From Enterobacter soli ATCC BAA-2102 (GTDB lineage: Bacteria > Pseudomonadota > Gammaproteobacteria > Enterobacterales > Enterobacteriaceae): a stretch of DNA of 64,000 nt. Positions 1-7,346 of this stretch are shown here, piece after piece; position 1 is the stretch's first letter, and every line of letters begins with the position of its first letter. The translations under genes were made by a program, and so were the position numbers. The notes beneath the pieces were generated by a model. The model searched no databases. It worked only from the letters and a program-made list of their open reading frames with translations, and was not told where the DNA came from. Location: positions 38,247-102,246 of the forward strand of contig NZ_LXES01000018.1 of NCBI RefSeq assembly GCF_001654845.1, given 5' to 3'.

Positions 1-539
1 GCCATGCTGAAGGTCACAATCACGCACAGCACCAGCAGGAAGGCGTAGCAGGCACGCCACGACCACATCGTATCCAGCAGGCCGCCAATCAGCGGGGCCA
101 GCAGCGGGCTCACCAGAATGCCCATATTCAGCAGACTGTTGGCATGGCGAAGCTGGGTGCCCTGATACAGGTCGCGTGGCAAGGTACGCGCCATCACCCC
201 GCCAACGCCGGTCCCGACGCCTTGCAGAGCGCTGGCGGCAATCAGTACCGTCAGGCTATGGGTGGTAATGGCAATCACGGTTGCCACCATGAAAATACAC
301 ATCCCCACCAGAATCACCGGGCGACGCCCGACGCGATCGGACAGCGGGCCGTAGAACAGCTGAGAGACGCCATAGGTCAGCAGATAAGCGGCCATAACGC
401 TCTGCACTGCGCCCTCGCGGACGTTCAGTTCCTTTGCCATGTCGGCGATCGCCGGAATGTAGATGGTTTGCGCCATCTGACCGACGGCCACCAGTAACAC
501 CAGCATCAACAATAAGTTAACGTTCCTTTGTTTTTTCAT
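1..539 (-). CDS. emrD: Multidrug efflux MFS transporter EmrD (N-terminal part, runs off the window)
   Basis: The minus strand reads from an ATG at 539 to the window edge, giving about 179 residues that begin MKKQRNVNLLLMLVLL. It continues through an MFS signature region (YGPLSDRVGRRPVI) typical of loop 2-3 of 12-TM drug:H+ antiporters. The protein matches my memory of E. coli EmrD closely, and its position beside the tisB/ivbL-ilvBN block is the E. coli order. It is an inner-membrane exporter of amphipathic toxic compounds. The C-terminal half lies outside the window, so intactness cannot be judged. Confidence 0.93.
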   Translation of the reverse strand, partial: MKKQRNVNLLLMLVLLVAVGQMAQTIYIPAIADMAKELNVREGAVQSVMAAYLLTYGVSQLFYGPLSDRVGRRPVILVGMCIFMVATVIAITTHSLTVLIAASALQGVGTGVGGVMARTLPRDLYQGTQLRHANSLLNMGILVSPLLAPLIGGLLDTMWSWRACYAFLLVLCVIVTFSM

Positions 540-714
540 GTCGCTGAATACTTTTGCCAAAAGAGAGAAATAAAGAATAAGTGACTACGCATTCCCATAA
601 ATGCGCGAGGAATCTACCACAATGAGATGACAAATTAAGCATTGCTGTGATGAATGGAAGAAGACACTAAGGCAGGTTTTGTAAACAAGATTGGCAACTA
701 ATGTTGCCAGCGAT

Positions 715-1548
715 TTAGGCCAGGCGAAGCAGGATCGCCCCGCCGGCAATACCCAGCGCCGCGGCAATGCGCAGGCCAGCAACGTTTTCTTTTAGAAGGA
801 TAAACGCGATCAGTGCACCAAAGAGAATGGAGGTTTCCCGTAGTGCTGCCACCACGGCCAATGGTGCTTGAGTCATCGCCCATAATGCCAGGCCGTAAGA
901 ACCCATCGTCCCGATGCCACCGAGCAGGCCTTTTTTCCAGTGCAGGCGCAGATAGCTGGAAGCTTCGCGACGGCGCGCCACCATTGCCCAGCTCAGCAGG
1001 CAAAAACCGTTCATAAAGAATGTCCACAGCGTATAACCCAGCGCCGTTTCCGATAAACGCACCCCGGTGCCGTCCACGAGGGTATACCCCGCGATAAAGC
1101 AGGCGTTCAATAGCGCAAACGTGATCCCCTTGCGTGATTGCATCCGCCCGTTCATCGCCATTGCCAGAATCGAAAGGCAGATCACGCCGATGCCGGACCA
1201 GGCCATCCAGGAGAGTGTATCCCCCAGAGCCAGAACGCTGACCAGCGCGACCAAAAGCGGTGCTGTGCCGCGCATCAGTGGATAGGTTTGGCTCATGTCA
1301 GAAATTTGATAGGTTTTTGCCACCAGCACCGTATACACCACCTGTAATGCACAGGAGACAATCAAAAATGGCCAACTGGCGGCAGAAGGCTGTGGTGAGA
1401 ATGGCAGTAAGATCAGTGCAATAAGCGTGGCGGAGCCGCTGACGCTGATCGCAGAATAGAGTTTGTCCGTTCCGGCTTTGACAATGGCATTCCAGCTGGC
1501 ATGTAGCAGTGCGGCAAACAGCAAAATGCAGAAAACGGTGATGGTCAT
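715..1548 (-). CDS. EamA/DMT-family transporter
   Basis: This 277-aa, strongly hydrophobic protein has about ten predicted membrane segments arranged as two EamA repeats, the usual size and architecture of drug/metabolite exporters. The first repeat opens with ALLHASWNAIVK, and the second ends in a short helix with an RLA tail. The start at 1548 is the first ATG and has a GGATAA sequence upstream. It stands alone between emrD and a GNAT gene on the same strand. The substrate cannot be read from the sequence. Confidence 0.85.
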   Translation of the reverse strand: MTITVFCILLFAALLHASWNAIVKAGTDKLYSAISVSGSATLIALILLPFSPQPSAASWPFLIVSCALQVVYTVLVAKTYQISDMSQTYPLMRGTAPLLVALVSVLALGDTLSWMAWSGIGVICLSILAMAMNGRMQSRKGITFALLNACFIAGYTLVDGTGVRLSETALGYTLWTFFMNGFCLLSWAMVARRREASSYLRLHWKKGLLGGIGTMGSYGLALWAMTQAPLAVVAALRETSILFGALIAFILLKENVAGLRIAAALGIAGGAILLRLA

Positions 1549-1610
1549 GGTTTATCGGATGGTGAATTGTCATTCAACTGTAACATTCACCTTTTCATGC
1601 TGCCAGCCCG

Positions 1611-2057
1611 TTACACCGCGCAAAAAAGACGGTGCGTGACCCGTGGCTCGTCGGAAACCCGCGTAAACCCGGCGCGATGGTAGAACGCATAGGCTGTTTC
1701 CGGCGCATGGGTATTGAGAAAATCAAACCAGATGCTGGCATCCGCCACCACCACGGCCAGCAGCTGTTTGCCGATACCCTGGCCGCGACACTTTTCGCTG
1801 ATATAGAGATGGCGAATGCGTCCGGCCCGCGGCTGCTGGCTAAACGGATCGCGGTTAAGGCCGCATACGCCCACCAGTTTGCCGTTCAGAAACGCCCCCA
1901 GCAGTTTTTCACCCGGTGCGTTAAAGCGGTTTTCACCGCGCTGCCAGTTCTCTTCCAGCCTGCGTAGCATATTGAAATTCAGCGTGATGCTTTCAGTTTT
2001 CAGGGCAATATACCCGGGTTCTTCAGGTGTAATGGGTTCAATTAACAGACGCGACAT
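1611..2057 (-). CDS. GNAT-family N-acetyltransferase
   Basis: This 148-aa protein has a GNAT fold signature: a VGVCGLNRDPF beta strand, then the acetyl-CoA pyrophosphate loop RGQGIGKQLL (Q/RxxGxG/A), and a C-terminal AFYHRAGFTRV motif typical of the family. Length is normal. It probably acetylates a small molecule or a protein N-terminus; the substrate is unknown. It lies between the DMT exporter and the tisB terminator, all on the minus strand, and has no obvious operon partner. Confidence 0.85.
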   Translation of the reverse strand: MSRLLIEPITPEEPGYIALKTESITLNFNMLRRLEENWQRGENRFNAPGEKLLGAFLNGKLVGVCGLNRDPFSQQPRAGRIRHLYISEKCRGQGIGKQLLAVVVADASIWFDFLNTHAPETAYAFYHRAGFTRVSDEPRVTHRLFCAV

Positions 2058-2076
2058 AGCATTCCCTCGTTATTAA

Positions 2077-2100
2077 AGAGGGGCGGTTGCCCGCCCCTCT
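2077..2100 (-). terminator. Rho-independent terminator of the tisB mRNA
   Basis: A perfect 10-bp inverted repeat (AGAGGGGCGG, 4-nt loop, CCGCCCCTCT) is followed on the minus strand by a T-rich stretch (TTTAATAA). It lies 21 bases beyond the tisB stop codon, so it is well placed to end the toxin mRNA. Confidence 0.8.
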
Positions 2101-2121
2101 CAGGTGCGACTTGAACCTGAA

Positions 2122-2211
2122 TCACCGCAGGTATTTCAGGACGGCATCAAGCAGTTGCAGTACAGCAACAATGAGTTTGAGGATAAGAACCACCATATCC
2201 ACTACGCTCAT
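2122..2211 (-). CDS. tisB: Type I toxin TisB, SOS-induced small membrane peptide
   Basis: This 29-codon reading frame encodes a single amphipathic hydrophobic helix: MSVVDMVVLILKL, then a leucine/valine-rich stretch ending LDAVLKYLR. I recall E. coli TisB as a 29-aa peptide beginning MNLVDIAILILKL and ending LDAVLKYLK, so length and both ends agree. TisB inserts into the inner membrane, lowers the proton motive force and promotes persistence after DNA damage. The locus has its other known parts: a LexA box over the promoter upstream, the divergent antitoxin RNA IstR-1, an IstR pairing site in the mRNA leader, and a terminator behind the gene. It sits between emrD and ivbL-ilvB as in E. coli. 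Confidence 0.93.
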   Translation of the reverse strand: MSVVDMVVLILKLIVAVLQLLDAVLKYLR

Positions 2212-2282
2212 ACGCGTCTCCTTTTGGTAAAAAGGAGCACGATGCTGGCGTACCTTTCCGCCGCCTGTTGCCAGCACCTGGA

Positions 2283-2300
2283 TTGACGTAACACAGTGTG
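2283..2300 (-). promoter_or_regulatory. IstR-1 pairing site in the tisB mRNA leader
   Basis: The plus-strand sequence TTGACGTAACACAGTGTG here is repeated exactly at 2530-2547, the 5' end of IstR-1. The tisB mRNA, read from the minus strand, therefore carries an 18-nt perfect complement to the RNA antitoxin about 70 nt ahead of the tisB start. In E. coli, IstR-1 pairs with the equivalent leader site and blocks ribosome standby; the same mechanism is inferred here. Confidence 0.88.
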
Positions 2301-2400
2301 CTCACTTCAGGGGTTAAGGCACTGACGGCACCACCCGTTTCAGCCAGGACTTTGTTGCGCCGGTAAAACAGCGGCCCCCTCGCGCACTGCGAACACCCTC

Positions 2401-2430
2401 AGTATAGATAAACACTGTATGCATGAACAG
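2401..2430 (-). promoter_or_regulatory. tisB promoter with LexA box
   Basis: On the minus strand, a TATACT -10 (2401-2406) lies 17 bp from a TGTTCA -35 (2424-2429). A LexA box, CTGTATGCATGAACAG (CTG-N10-CAG), occupies 2415-2430 and covers the -35 and spacer, so LexA would block initiation. Cleavage of LexA during the SOS response would release tisB transcription, as known for E. coli tisAB. Confidence 0.88.
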
Positions 2431-2493
2431 TATTTTGTGGACAAAAATTGCCAGAGGGTACATACTCAGAAACGTCAAAATCCGTGCCTTAAA

Positions 2494-2522
2494 TTGCGCG
2501 TTCGTCGCCGATCGCGTATACT
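2494..2522 (+). promoter_or_regulatory. istR-1 promoter
   Basis: TTGCGC (2494-2499) and TATACT (2517-2522) are separated by 17 bp and lie 6 bp before the expected first base of IstR-1 at 2529. No LexA box overlaps it, which fits the constitutive expression known for IstR-1. Confidence 0.8.
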
Positions 2523-2528
2523 TTTTGC

Positions 2529-2604
2529 GTTGACGTAACACAGTGTGTTCTGCGGTTACCAGCCGCAAACCCTGAAAAAAAACCTCGCTCCGGCGGGGTT
2601 TTTT
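2529..2604 (+). ncRNA. istR: IstR-1 antisense RNA antitoxin
   Basis: A 76-nt segment begins GTTGACGTAACACAGTGTG, continues with TGCGGTTACC, and ends in a GC-rich hairpin (CCTCGC, loop, GCGGGG) with a T6 tract, an intrinsic terminator. Size, 5' pairing sequence and terminator correspond to E. coli IstR-1 (about 75 nt). Its first 18 or so bases are complementary to the tisB mRNA leader. It is transcribed away from tisB and towards the DUF3304 pseudogene, which ends 34 bp beyond the terminator on the other strand. Confidence 0.9.
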
Positions 2605-2637
2605 GTTTTCTGCATCAAGTGATTCGCTGCGGCGACG

Positions 2638-3249
2638 TTACTTTGCCAGCGTCTGGTTTGGACATACTGTTGGCTTTTCCATGTACACGTGTTCTTTGAT
2701 GGGGTAATCCGGGCTGCCGTAGGTGGCGCAGCTGGTGGTGATCTTCACCTGGTCGCAGGGCAGGAAATGCACGGTGATGCCGCAGGTTTTCTGGCCGGTG
2801 TAGTCGGGCAGGGGAACGAGCCGGGTATGCTTTTTACTGTAGGCTTTAATCTTTTCATACCACTCGTGATATTTATCGGAATATGCCTGCGCTAATTTGT
2901 ATCTTTCTTCCCGGCTTTTACCTGTTCAAACAGGCCTTTCAGGCTCAGGAATTTCCGGCACATCGCTGGCGAAGGCGACGCCGGTTTCCCAGTCAACCTG
3001 CACGGTCATACCGGGCTGCCACGGGCCTTTTACGCCAAAACAGCAACCCCCGCCGCCGCCGGAATAGGGGTTGATAATATCGAGGCCGGACTGTCCGTTA
3101 ACGCTGAAGCGGTTAATGGCCCAGCTGGTGTGGTTAATGGCTTCGATGGTGCCGCCTCCACCGGGCGGGGTGGGCTCTGTTTTTACGGGCTTGTCGCAGG
3201 CCGTCAGCAGGGAGACTGCTGCCAGACATAAAAAGGGCAAACATTTCAT
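2638..3249 (-). pseudogene. DUF3304-type lipoprotein (immunity copy 3), interrupted by one nonsense codon
   Basis: This reads MKCLPFLCLAAVSLLTAC (lipobox LTAC) and then the same core as the two copies upstream, up to PEIPEPERPV. There a TGA (2927-2929) replaces the TTA leucine codon of copy 1. Downstream the frame stays open (TGKSREERYKLAQ..., PLPDYTGQKTCG..., MEKPTVCP) to a TAA at 2638. The damage is therefore a single T-to-G substitution with no frameshift, and it is probably recent. It lies 33 bp behind the Tle1 phospholipase gene, so it looks like a second-line immunity gene that has been silenced. The truncated 105-residue product would lack the conserved Cys-rich C-terminal part. Confidence 0.85.
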
Positions 3250-3282
3250 CGTGCATTCCTTGTCTGTGGTCAACCGCTGCGC

Positions 3283-5688
3283 TCAGCGTTCGTTACTGAA
3301 AAGAGATAAAACCCGGGCCTTCTGCTGCTCAACAGCCATTTCCTGCACTTTCTGGCATTCAGCGAGCGCCGTTGCCGGGTAGTTAACGCACGGAATTTGT
3401 CGCGTTTTATCCTGCAGAACGCCCAGCGGATAGCCTGTTCCGGCATCCACCAGGGAAATCTTCTGTTCGACAGAAGCGGGTTCTCCGGGTGTACGGGGTT
3501 TCTCAATCATCTCAATGAGGAAATTAATCTGGTGCGTTGAGATGGGGTAGCCCAGGCCTGCCACATACCCCAGCATCGCGAGAGGCTTAACCTGCTTGCT
3601 GGTGGCCTCCCCGAAGTAAATCATGCGGTACAGAAAATAGCTTCCCCAGGGTTCGCGTGCGCCAAGCGCGCTGTGCATAAACCAGGCGCGGGAATCATGC
3701 ACCTGGTCATCAAACAGCGCTCTCACCAGCCCGGAGGGAGCGTCTGCGTTATGGCGTTCACCCTGTACCGGGAACAGCGTGGCCAGGTGCGCTTCTCCTG
3801 CCGCTTTAATTTTTTTATATTCAACGGGCATATCATCCTGATTAAAGGCGTACACAAATCCCTTAAAGTAATCCAGCGCCGCATAGGTGAAGCTTTTTGT
3901 ATGAGTGCGGGGGATCTGCTGATAATCCTCTTTAAATTCAATAGCAGCCTCTGAAAGCTGCGTTTGTCCAAGACGGGCATCGAAGTCTTTCGGGCCTGTC
4001 GATTGCAGTACAAACTCGCCCCTCTGTTTTTTGCTGATCTCATGAATACGCACCCGCTCAATGTCTTTTTGCGTTTTGGCACGCTCCCGCTCCCGTTCGG
4101 CCCTGACGGCGGGATCGCGATCTTTATCCTGATCGTTGGCGGCGGCGTCGCGGTAGAAGTTTTGCGTGCGGAAGGTGCCGTGAGCGTAGCGGCCGATTCG
4201 CCATGCGGTGATCCAGCCCGTTTGTCGCTCCAGCGCTTCAATAACGTTGATATCTGCGCGAACGGGGGAGTAGTGGGTGGTCTGTTCATCGGGAATGCCG
4301 GTTTTGCTGGGCGGCAGGTTAAGGGTGAGCTGCCGCCAGGCGTTGAAGCGCTGGATGACATCAGGCGAAATTTCAAACTCCTGAATTAGCTCCGCTGGCA
4401 TGATTCGCCAGGGATTGGCTTTCAGGTCATCTGGAAGAGCAAGGGCACTAACCTTTAAAGGGGCTCCTGTGGCAAATGCTGCCGCATACATATCATTCAG
4501 CGCAATTTTTGACAGCAGAAGTACATCTTTTTCACCGCAAGCTTTTCCCTGGTCGCCAGGTGGATATCCCCCGCCCACATCCGAATGCATGCCGGGATAA
4601 ACCACTTCAACGGCATATTCCGGATACCGACCATCTGTGCGGCAGATGGAATCAAGCGGAAAACACAGCCGCTGCTCGTGGGAAGAGACCAGGTGCACGC
4701 AGCGTTTAATCAGGGCGTTGTCCGGCAGCTCCATCGTGCCGTCGGCCCAGCTCATATGGCCTTCGGCCACCGGGGCGATGTGGGCGATGCCGACGGAGGC
4801 CACCGTATCCAGCAGCCCGAGAAACTCGATGCTGACGGGGATTTCGCCGTGCTCAGTGGCCAGGCAGAAGGGAAGCAGTGCACCTGCGCCGGACGGGGAA
4901 AGCAGCTGGTTCAGCCAGTTCACAAAGGCCCGGGCAGACGCTGCGCCGCGGGAAAACCCGTAGACATACAGCTTGATGCCCAGCAGCTTTGGTTTGCCGG
5001 GCTCGGGCTGGGTTAACGCGACGTGCAGCGTCTTACCTAACCCGTTGAGCAGCCGGAAAAACGCGGTATGGCGGCGGTATTCGCCCGACACTTTTGCTTC
5101 GGTATGGGTGGTGGCCATGGACTGGACGGCGAGCCAGTTTTCGTTATCACTCAGTTTATTCAGACCGAGAGTCTGGCGCAGGGCGTCAATGAGGCGCAGC
5201 AGCGCCCAGTTAATGCGCTCTTCACCACCAGTGGCATACTTGAGCCCCTCATCGCTGAAATCGAGATCCATCACCTCCGGAAAGGGCGTGCCCACGCCGG
5301 GCATATAATATTTGTAATACTGGTTGCCCGCCGAGCCCTCTTGATCAACCAGCTCCGCGGTATGGGCTCGCGAGCCGCCAGCATAGCCCTGCCCGATGGT
5401 GGCGCGAAACAGGCGGGCGATATTGGTGGGATGGGGTGGGGTGGATTCAAAGAGATCGTGGTTCAGGTTATTGCCCGTGCCGTCAAAAAACAGGCTGATA
5501 TGCAGGGTCTTACAGCAGGGGGGGGCAACCCGGCGGTTAGCTGCCGCGCACAGTGCATCATGGTGCTGTATGTCCAGGCTGTCATGCTGTTTGCAGTTTT
5601 TGCCGATTACGGATTTCTCCGTTGGAAGTCTCCCGATTTCGGGAAATTCAGGTGGGTACCAGGCGCTGGCAGGATTTAATTTGGACAT
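3283..5688 (-). CDS. Tle1-family (DUF2235) T6SS phospholipase effector
   Basis: This 801-aa protein has a DUF2235 alpha/beta-hydrolase domain from about residue 60 to 400. The entry motif is SLFFDGTGNN (65-74); the nucleophile elbow is YGFSRG (Ser246, GxSxG type); LLDTVASVG (Asp294) and MHSDVGGGY (His368) are the likely acid and base of the triad. The C-terminal half has no recognised domain and is probably involved in membrane contact or T6SS loading. Tle1 enzymes are phospholipase A effectors delivered by type VI secretion into the periplasm of rivals. The gene overlaps the preceding DUF3304 lipoprotein gene by 13 bp and is followed by a third, broken copy. No VgrG, PAAR or structural T6SS gene is in the window, so it is an orphan effector cassette between tisB and ilvB. 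Confidence 0.85.
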   Translation of the reverse strand: MSKLNPASAWYPPEFPEIGRLPTEKSVIGKNCKQHDSLDIQHHDALCAAANRRVAPPCCKTLHISLFFDGTGNNLNHDLFESTPPHPTNIARLFRATIGQGYAGGSRAHTAELVDQEGSAGNQYYKYYMPGVGTPFPEVMDLDFSDEGLKYATGGEERINWALLRLIDALRQTLGLNKLSDNENWLAVQSMATTHTEAKVSGEYRRHTAFFRLLNGLGKTLHVALTQPEPGKPKLLGIKLYVYGFSRGAASARAFVNWLNQLLSPSGAGALLPFCLATEHGEIPVSIEFLGLLDTVASVGIAHIAPVAEGHMSWADGTMELPDNALIKRCVHLVSSHEQRLCFPLDSICRTDGRYPEYAVEVVYPGMHSDVGGGYPPGDQGKACGEKDVLLLSKIALNDMYAAAFATGAPLKVSALALPDDLKANPWRIMPAELIQEFEISPDVIQRFNAWRQLTLNLPPSKTGIPDEQTTHYSPVRADINVIEALERQTGWITAWRIGRYAHGTFRTQNFYRDAAANDQDKDRDPAVRAERERERAKTQKDIERVRIHEISKKQRGEFVLQSTGPKDFDARLGQTQLSEAAIEFKEDYQQIPRTHTKSFTYAALDYFKGFVYAFNQDDMPVEYKKIKAAGEAHLATLFPVQGERHNADAPSGLVRALFDDQVHDSRAWFMHSALGAREPWGSYFLYRMIYFGEATSKQVKPLAMLGYVAGLGYPISTHQINFLIEMIEKPRTPGEPASVEQKISLVDAGTGYPLGVLQDKTRQIPCVNYPATALAECQKVQEMAVEQQKARVLSLFSNER

Positions 5689-6275
5689 ACTGTCGGCTTC
5701 TCCATTTGCACGCGTTCTTTGATGGGGTAGTCCGGGCTGCCGTAGGCGGCACAGCTGGTGGTGACCTTTACCTGGTCGCAGGGCAGGAAATGAACGGTGA
5801 TGCCACAGGTTTTCTGGCCGGTGTAGTCGGGGAGAGGGACATTTAAAGAATGTTGTTTATTCCTCGCTTTAATGATTTTACGCCATTCACGGCGTCGCTC
5901 GGTATATTCCTGCCAGGCCTTGTAATAAGCTTTCTCATCCATCCCTTTGGTATCGGGCCTTTCAGGCTCAGGAATTTCGGGCACATCGCTGGCGAAGGCA
6001 ACGCCGGTTTCCCAGTCAACCTGCACGGTCATGCCGGGCTGCCAGGGGCCTTTTACGCCAAAGCAGCAACCCCCGCCGCCGCCGGAATAGGGGTTGATAA
6101 TATCGAGGCCAGACTGTCCGTTAACGCTGAAGCGGTTAATGGCCCAGCTGGTGTGGTTAATGGCTTCGATGGTGCCGCCCCCGCCGGGCGGCGTGGGCTC
6201 GGTTTTGACAGGCTTGTCGCACCCGGCCAGCACCAGAATGGCTGCCAGAAGGATAATTGAGTTTATTGAGGACAT
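5676..6275 (-). CDS. DUF3304-type lipoprotein, probable Tle1 immunity protein (copy 2)
   Basis: This is a 199-aa lipoprotein with signal MSSINSIILLAAILVLAGC (lipobox LAGC, Cys19). Its core, TIEAINHTSWAINRF through PEIPEPERP, is essentially identical to that of copies 1 and 3. Residues of roughly 105-145 differ strongly (DTKGMDEKAYYKAWQ...), and the C-terminal DYTGQKTCGITVHFLP block is again shared. Its start overlaps the end of copy 1 by 13 bp and its end overlaps the Tle1 start by 13 bp, so the three genes are translationally coupled. Periplasmic lipoproteins beside Tle effectors usually bind and neutralise the enzyme; the role is inferred from this context. Confidence 0.8.
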   Translation of the reverse strand: MSSINSIILLAAILVLAGCDKPVKTEPTPPGGGGTIEAINHTSWAINRFSVNGQSGLDIINPYSGGGGGCCFGVKGPWQPGMTVQVDWETGVAFASDVPEIPEPERPDTKGMDEKAYYKAWQEYTERRREWRKIIKARNKQHSLNVPLPDYTGQKTCGITVHFLPCDQVKVTTSCAAYGSPDYPIKERVQMEKPTVCPN

Positions 6276-6859
6276 ACTGTCGGCTTCTCCATTTGCACGC
6301 GTTCTTTGATGGGGTAGTCCGGGCTGCCGTAGGCGGCACAGCTGGTGGTGACCTTCACCTGGTCGCAGGGCAGGAAATGCACGGTGATGCCGCAGGTTTT
6401 CTGGCCGGTGTAGTCGGGCAGGGGAACGAGTCGGGTATGCTTCCTGCTGAACGCTTCAATTTTCTTGTACCATTCTTGTTTTTTATCGAAATATTCCTGT
6501 GCCAATTTGTATCTTTCTTCCCGGCTTTTACCTGTTAAAACAGGCCTTTCAGGCTCAGGAATTTCCGGCACATCGCTGGCGAAGGCGACGCCAGTTTCCC
6601 AGTCAACCTGCACGGTCATGCCGGGCTGCCACGGGCCCTTCACGCCAAAGCAGCAACCCCCGCCGCCGCCGGAATAGGGGTTGATAATATCGAGGCCGGA
6701 CTGTCCGTTAACGCTGAAGCGGTTAATGGCCCAGCTGGTGTGGTTGATGGCTTCGATGGTGCCGCCCCCGCCGGGCGGGGTGGGCTCTGTTTTGACAGGC
6801 TTGTCGCATCCGTTGAGCAGCGTGATTGTGGCAATAAAAGCGATGAAATAGATTTTCAT
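6263..6859 (-). CDS. DUF3304-type lipoprotein, probable Tle1 immunity protein (copy 1)
   Basis: This 198-aa lipoprotein is the first gene of the cassette. Its signal is MKIYFIAFIATITLLNGC (lipobox LNGC, Cys18), followed by a glycine-rich linker (PPGGGG), a conserved core with a GGGGGCCFG segment, a variable charged helix (TGKSREERYKLAQEYF) and a Cys-containing C-terminal block (HFLPCDQVK). It is closest to copy 3 in the variable helix. Signal peptides differ between copies while cores are nearly identical, which suggests repeated duplication and homogenisation. It probably protects the periplasm from the adjacent phospholipase or from related enzymes of competitors. Confidence 0.8.
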   Translation of the reverse strand: MKIYFIAFIATITLLNGCDKPVKTEPTPPGGGGTIEAINHTSWAINRFSVNGQSGLDIINPYSGGGGGCCFGVKGPWQPGMTVQVDWETGVAFASDVPEIPEPERPVLTGKSREERYKLAQEYFDKKQEWYKKIEAFSRKHTRLVPLPDYTGQKTCGITVHFLPCDQVKVTTSCAAYGSPDYPIKERVQMEKPTVCPQ

Positions 6860-7145
6860 CTGTTTTCCCTAACGTAAATCACCATTTTGGTGAGCACAAA
6901 GAATAACCACTTCAGTATGAGGGTTAAATGATTTCCGTGGATTTTCAGACTTTGCCAACCGTTTGGTAATCTCTTAATTTGTCAGGGCTAAACCCTTTTC
7001 CCGTCACGATGAAATTCACCAAATTACTCAACAGCCGAAACGTGATCCCTGGCGCATTTTTGCGCGCATGAAAATATTTCCATTGTCACGCCGAAAAACC
7101 TGTGTTTGTATAAATTCTATCAATGATTCCAAACACAGGTCCCCA
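6860..7145. other. Intergenic region: end of the effector cassette and ilvBN control region
   Basis: About 290 bp without a gene. The part next to 6860 is the upstream region of the effector cassette. From about 7080 it holds the ivbL-ilvBN promoter, with a TTGTCA-type -35 (7083-7088) and a TGTATAAAT -10 region (7107-7115). A perfect 11-bp inverted repeat (7098-7108 and 7130-7140) flanks that -10. No further coding frame is convincing. Confidence 0.55.
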
Positions 7146-7244
7146 ATGACTACATTCATGAACACCGCGACCCTACTAAAAACTGCGCCATCAGCCGCAG
7201 TGGTCGTCGTGCGTGTGGTGGTGGTCGTCGGCAATGCGCCGTAG
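7146..7244 (+). CDS. ivbL: ilvB operon leader peptide IvbL
   Basis: This 32-aa leader peptide begins MTTFMNTATLLKTAPSAA and continues VVVVRVVVVVGNAP. It contains nine valine codons in an eleven-codon stretch, with leucine codons before it, which is the classic arrangement for attenuation by Val and Leu tRNA charging. It matches E. coli IvbL in length and C-terminus. A terminator hairpin (7268-7302) lies between it and ilvB. When valine or leucine tRNAs are uncharged the ribosome stalls on the valine codons and readthrough into ilvBN is favoured. Confidence 0.95.
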   Translation: MTTFMNTATLLKTAPSAAVVVVRVVVVVGNAP

Positions 7245-7267
7245 GGACTGGAACAACACACGATTCC

Positions 7268-7302
7268 AAAACCCCGCCGGCGCAAACCGGGCGGGGTTTT
7301 TC
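7268..7302 (+). terminator. ilvBN attenuator
   Basis: AAAACCCCGCC (7268-7278) pairs with GGCGGGGTTTT (7290-7300), followed by TCGTTT. It lies 24 bp behind the ivbL stop and 45 bp before ilvB, the expected place for the attenuator terminator of this operon. Confidence 0.9.
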
Positions 7303-7346
7303 GTTTAAACGCCTCCCGGAAAGTCGGCCCATAAAAGGACTGGAGC

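Noticed and set aside
2314..2568. 84-codon minus-strand frame across the tisB promoter and istR-1
   Set aside because: It covers the LexA box, tisB promoter and part of istR-1; no conserved protein is recognised, so it is not called as a gene.
2638..6859. Glycine-rich repeated segments as a CRISPR or satellite array
   Set aside because: The repeats are about 600-bp coding paralogues and not short spaced repeats; no CRISPR array is present in the window.
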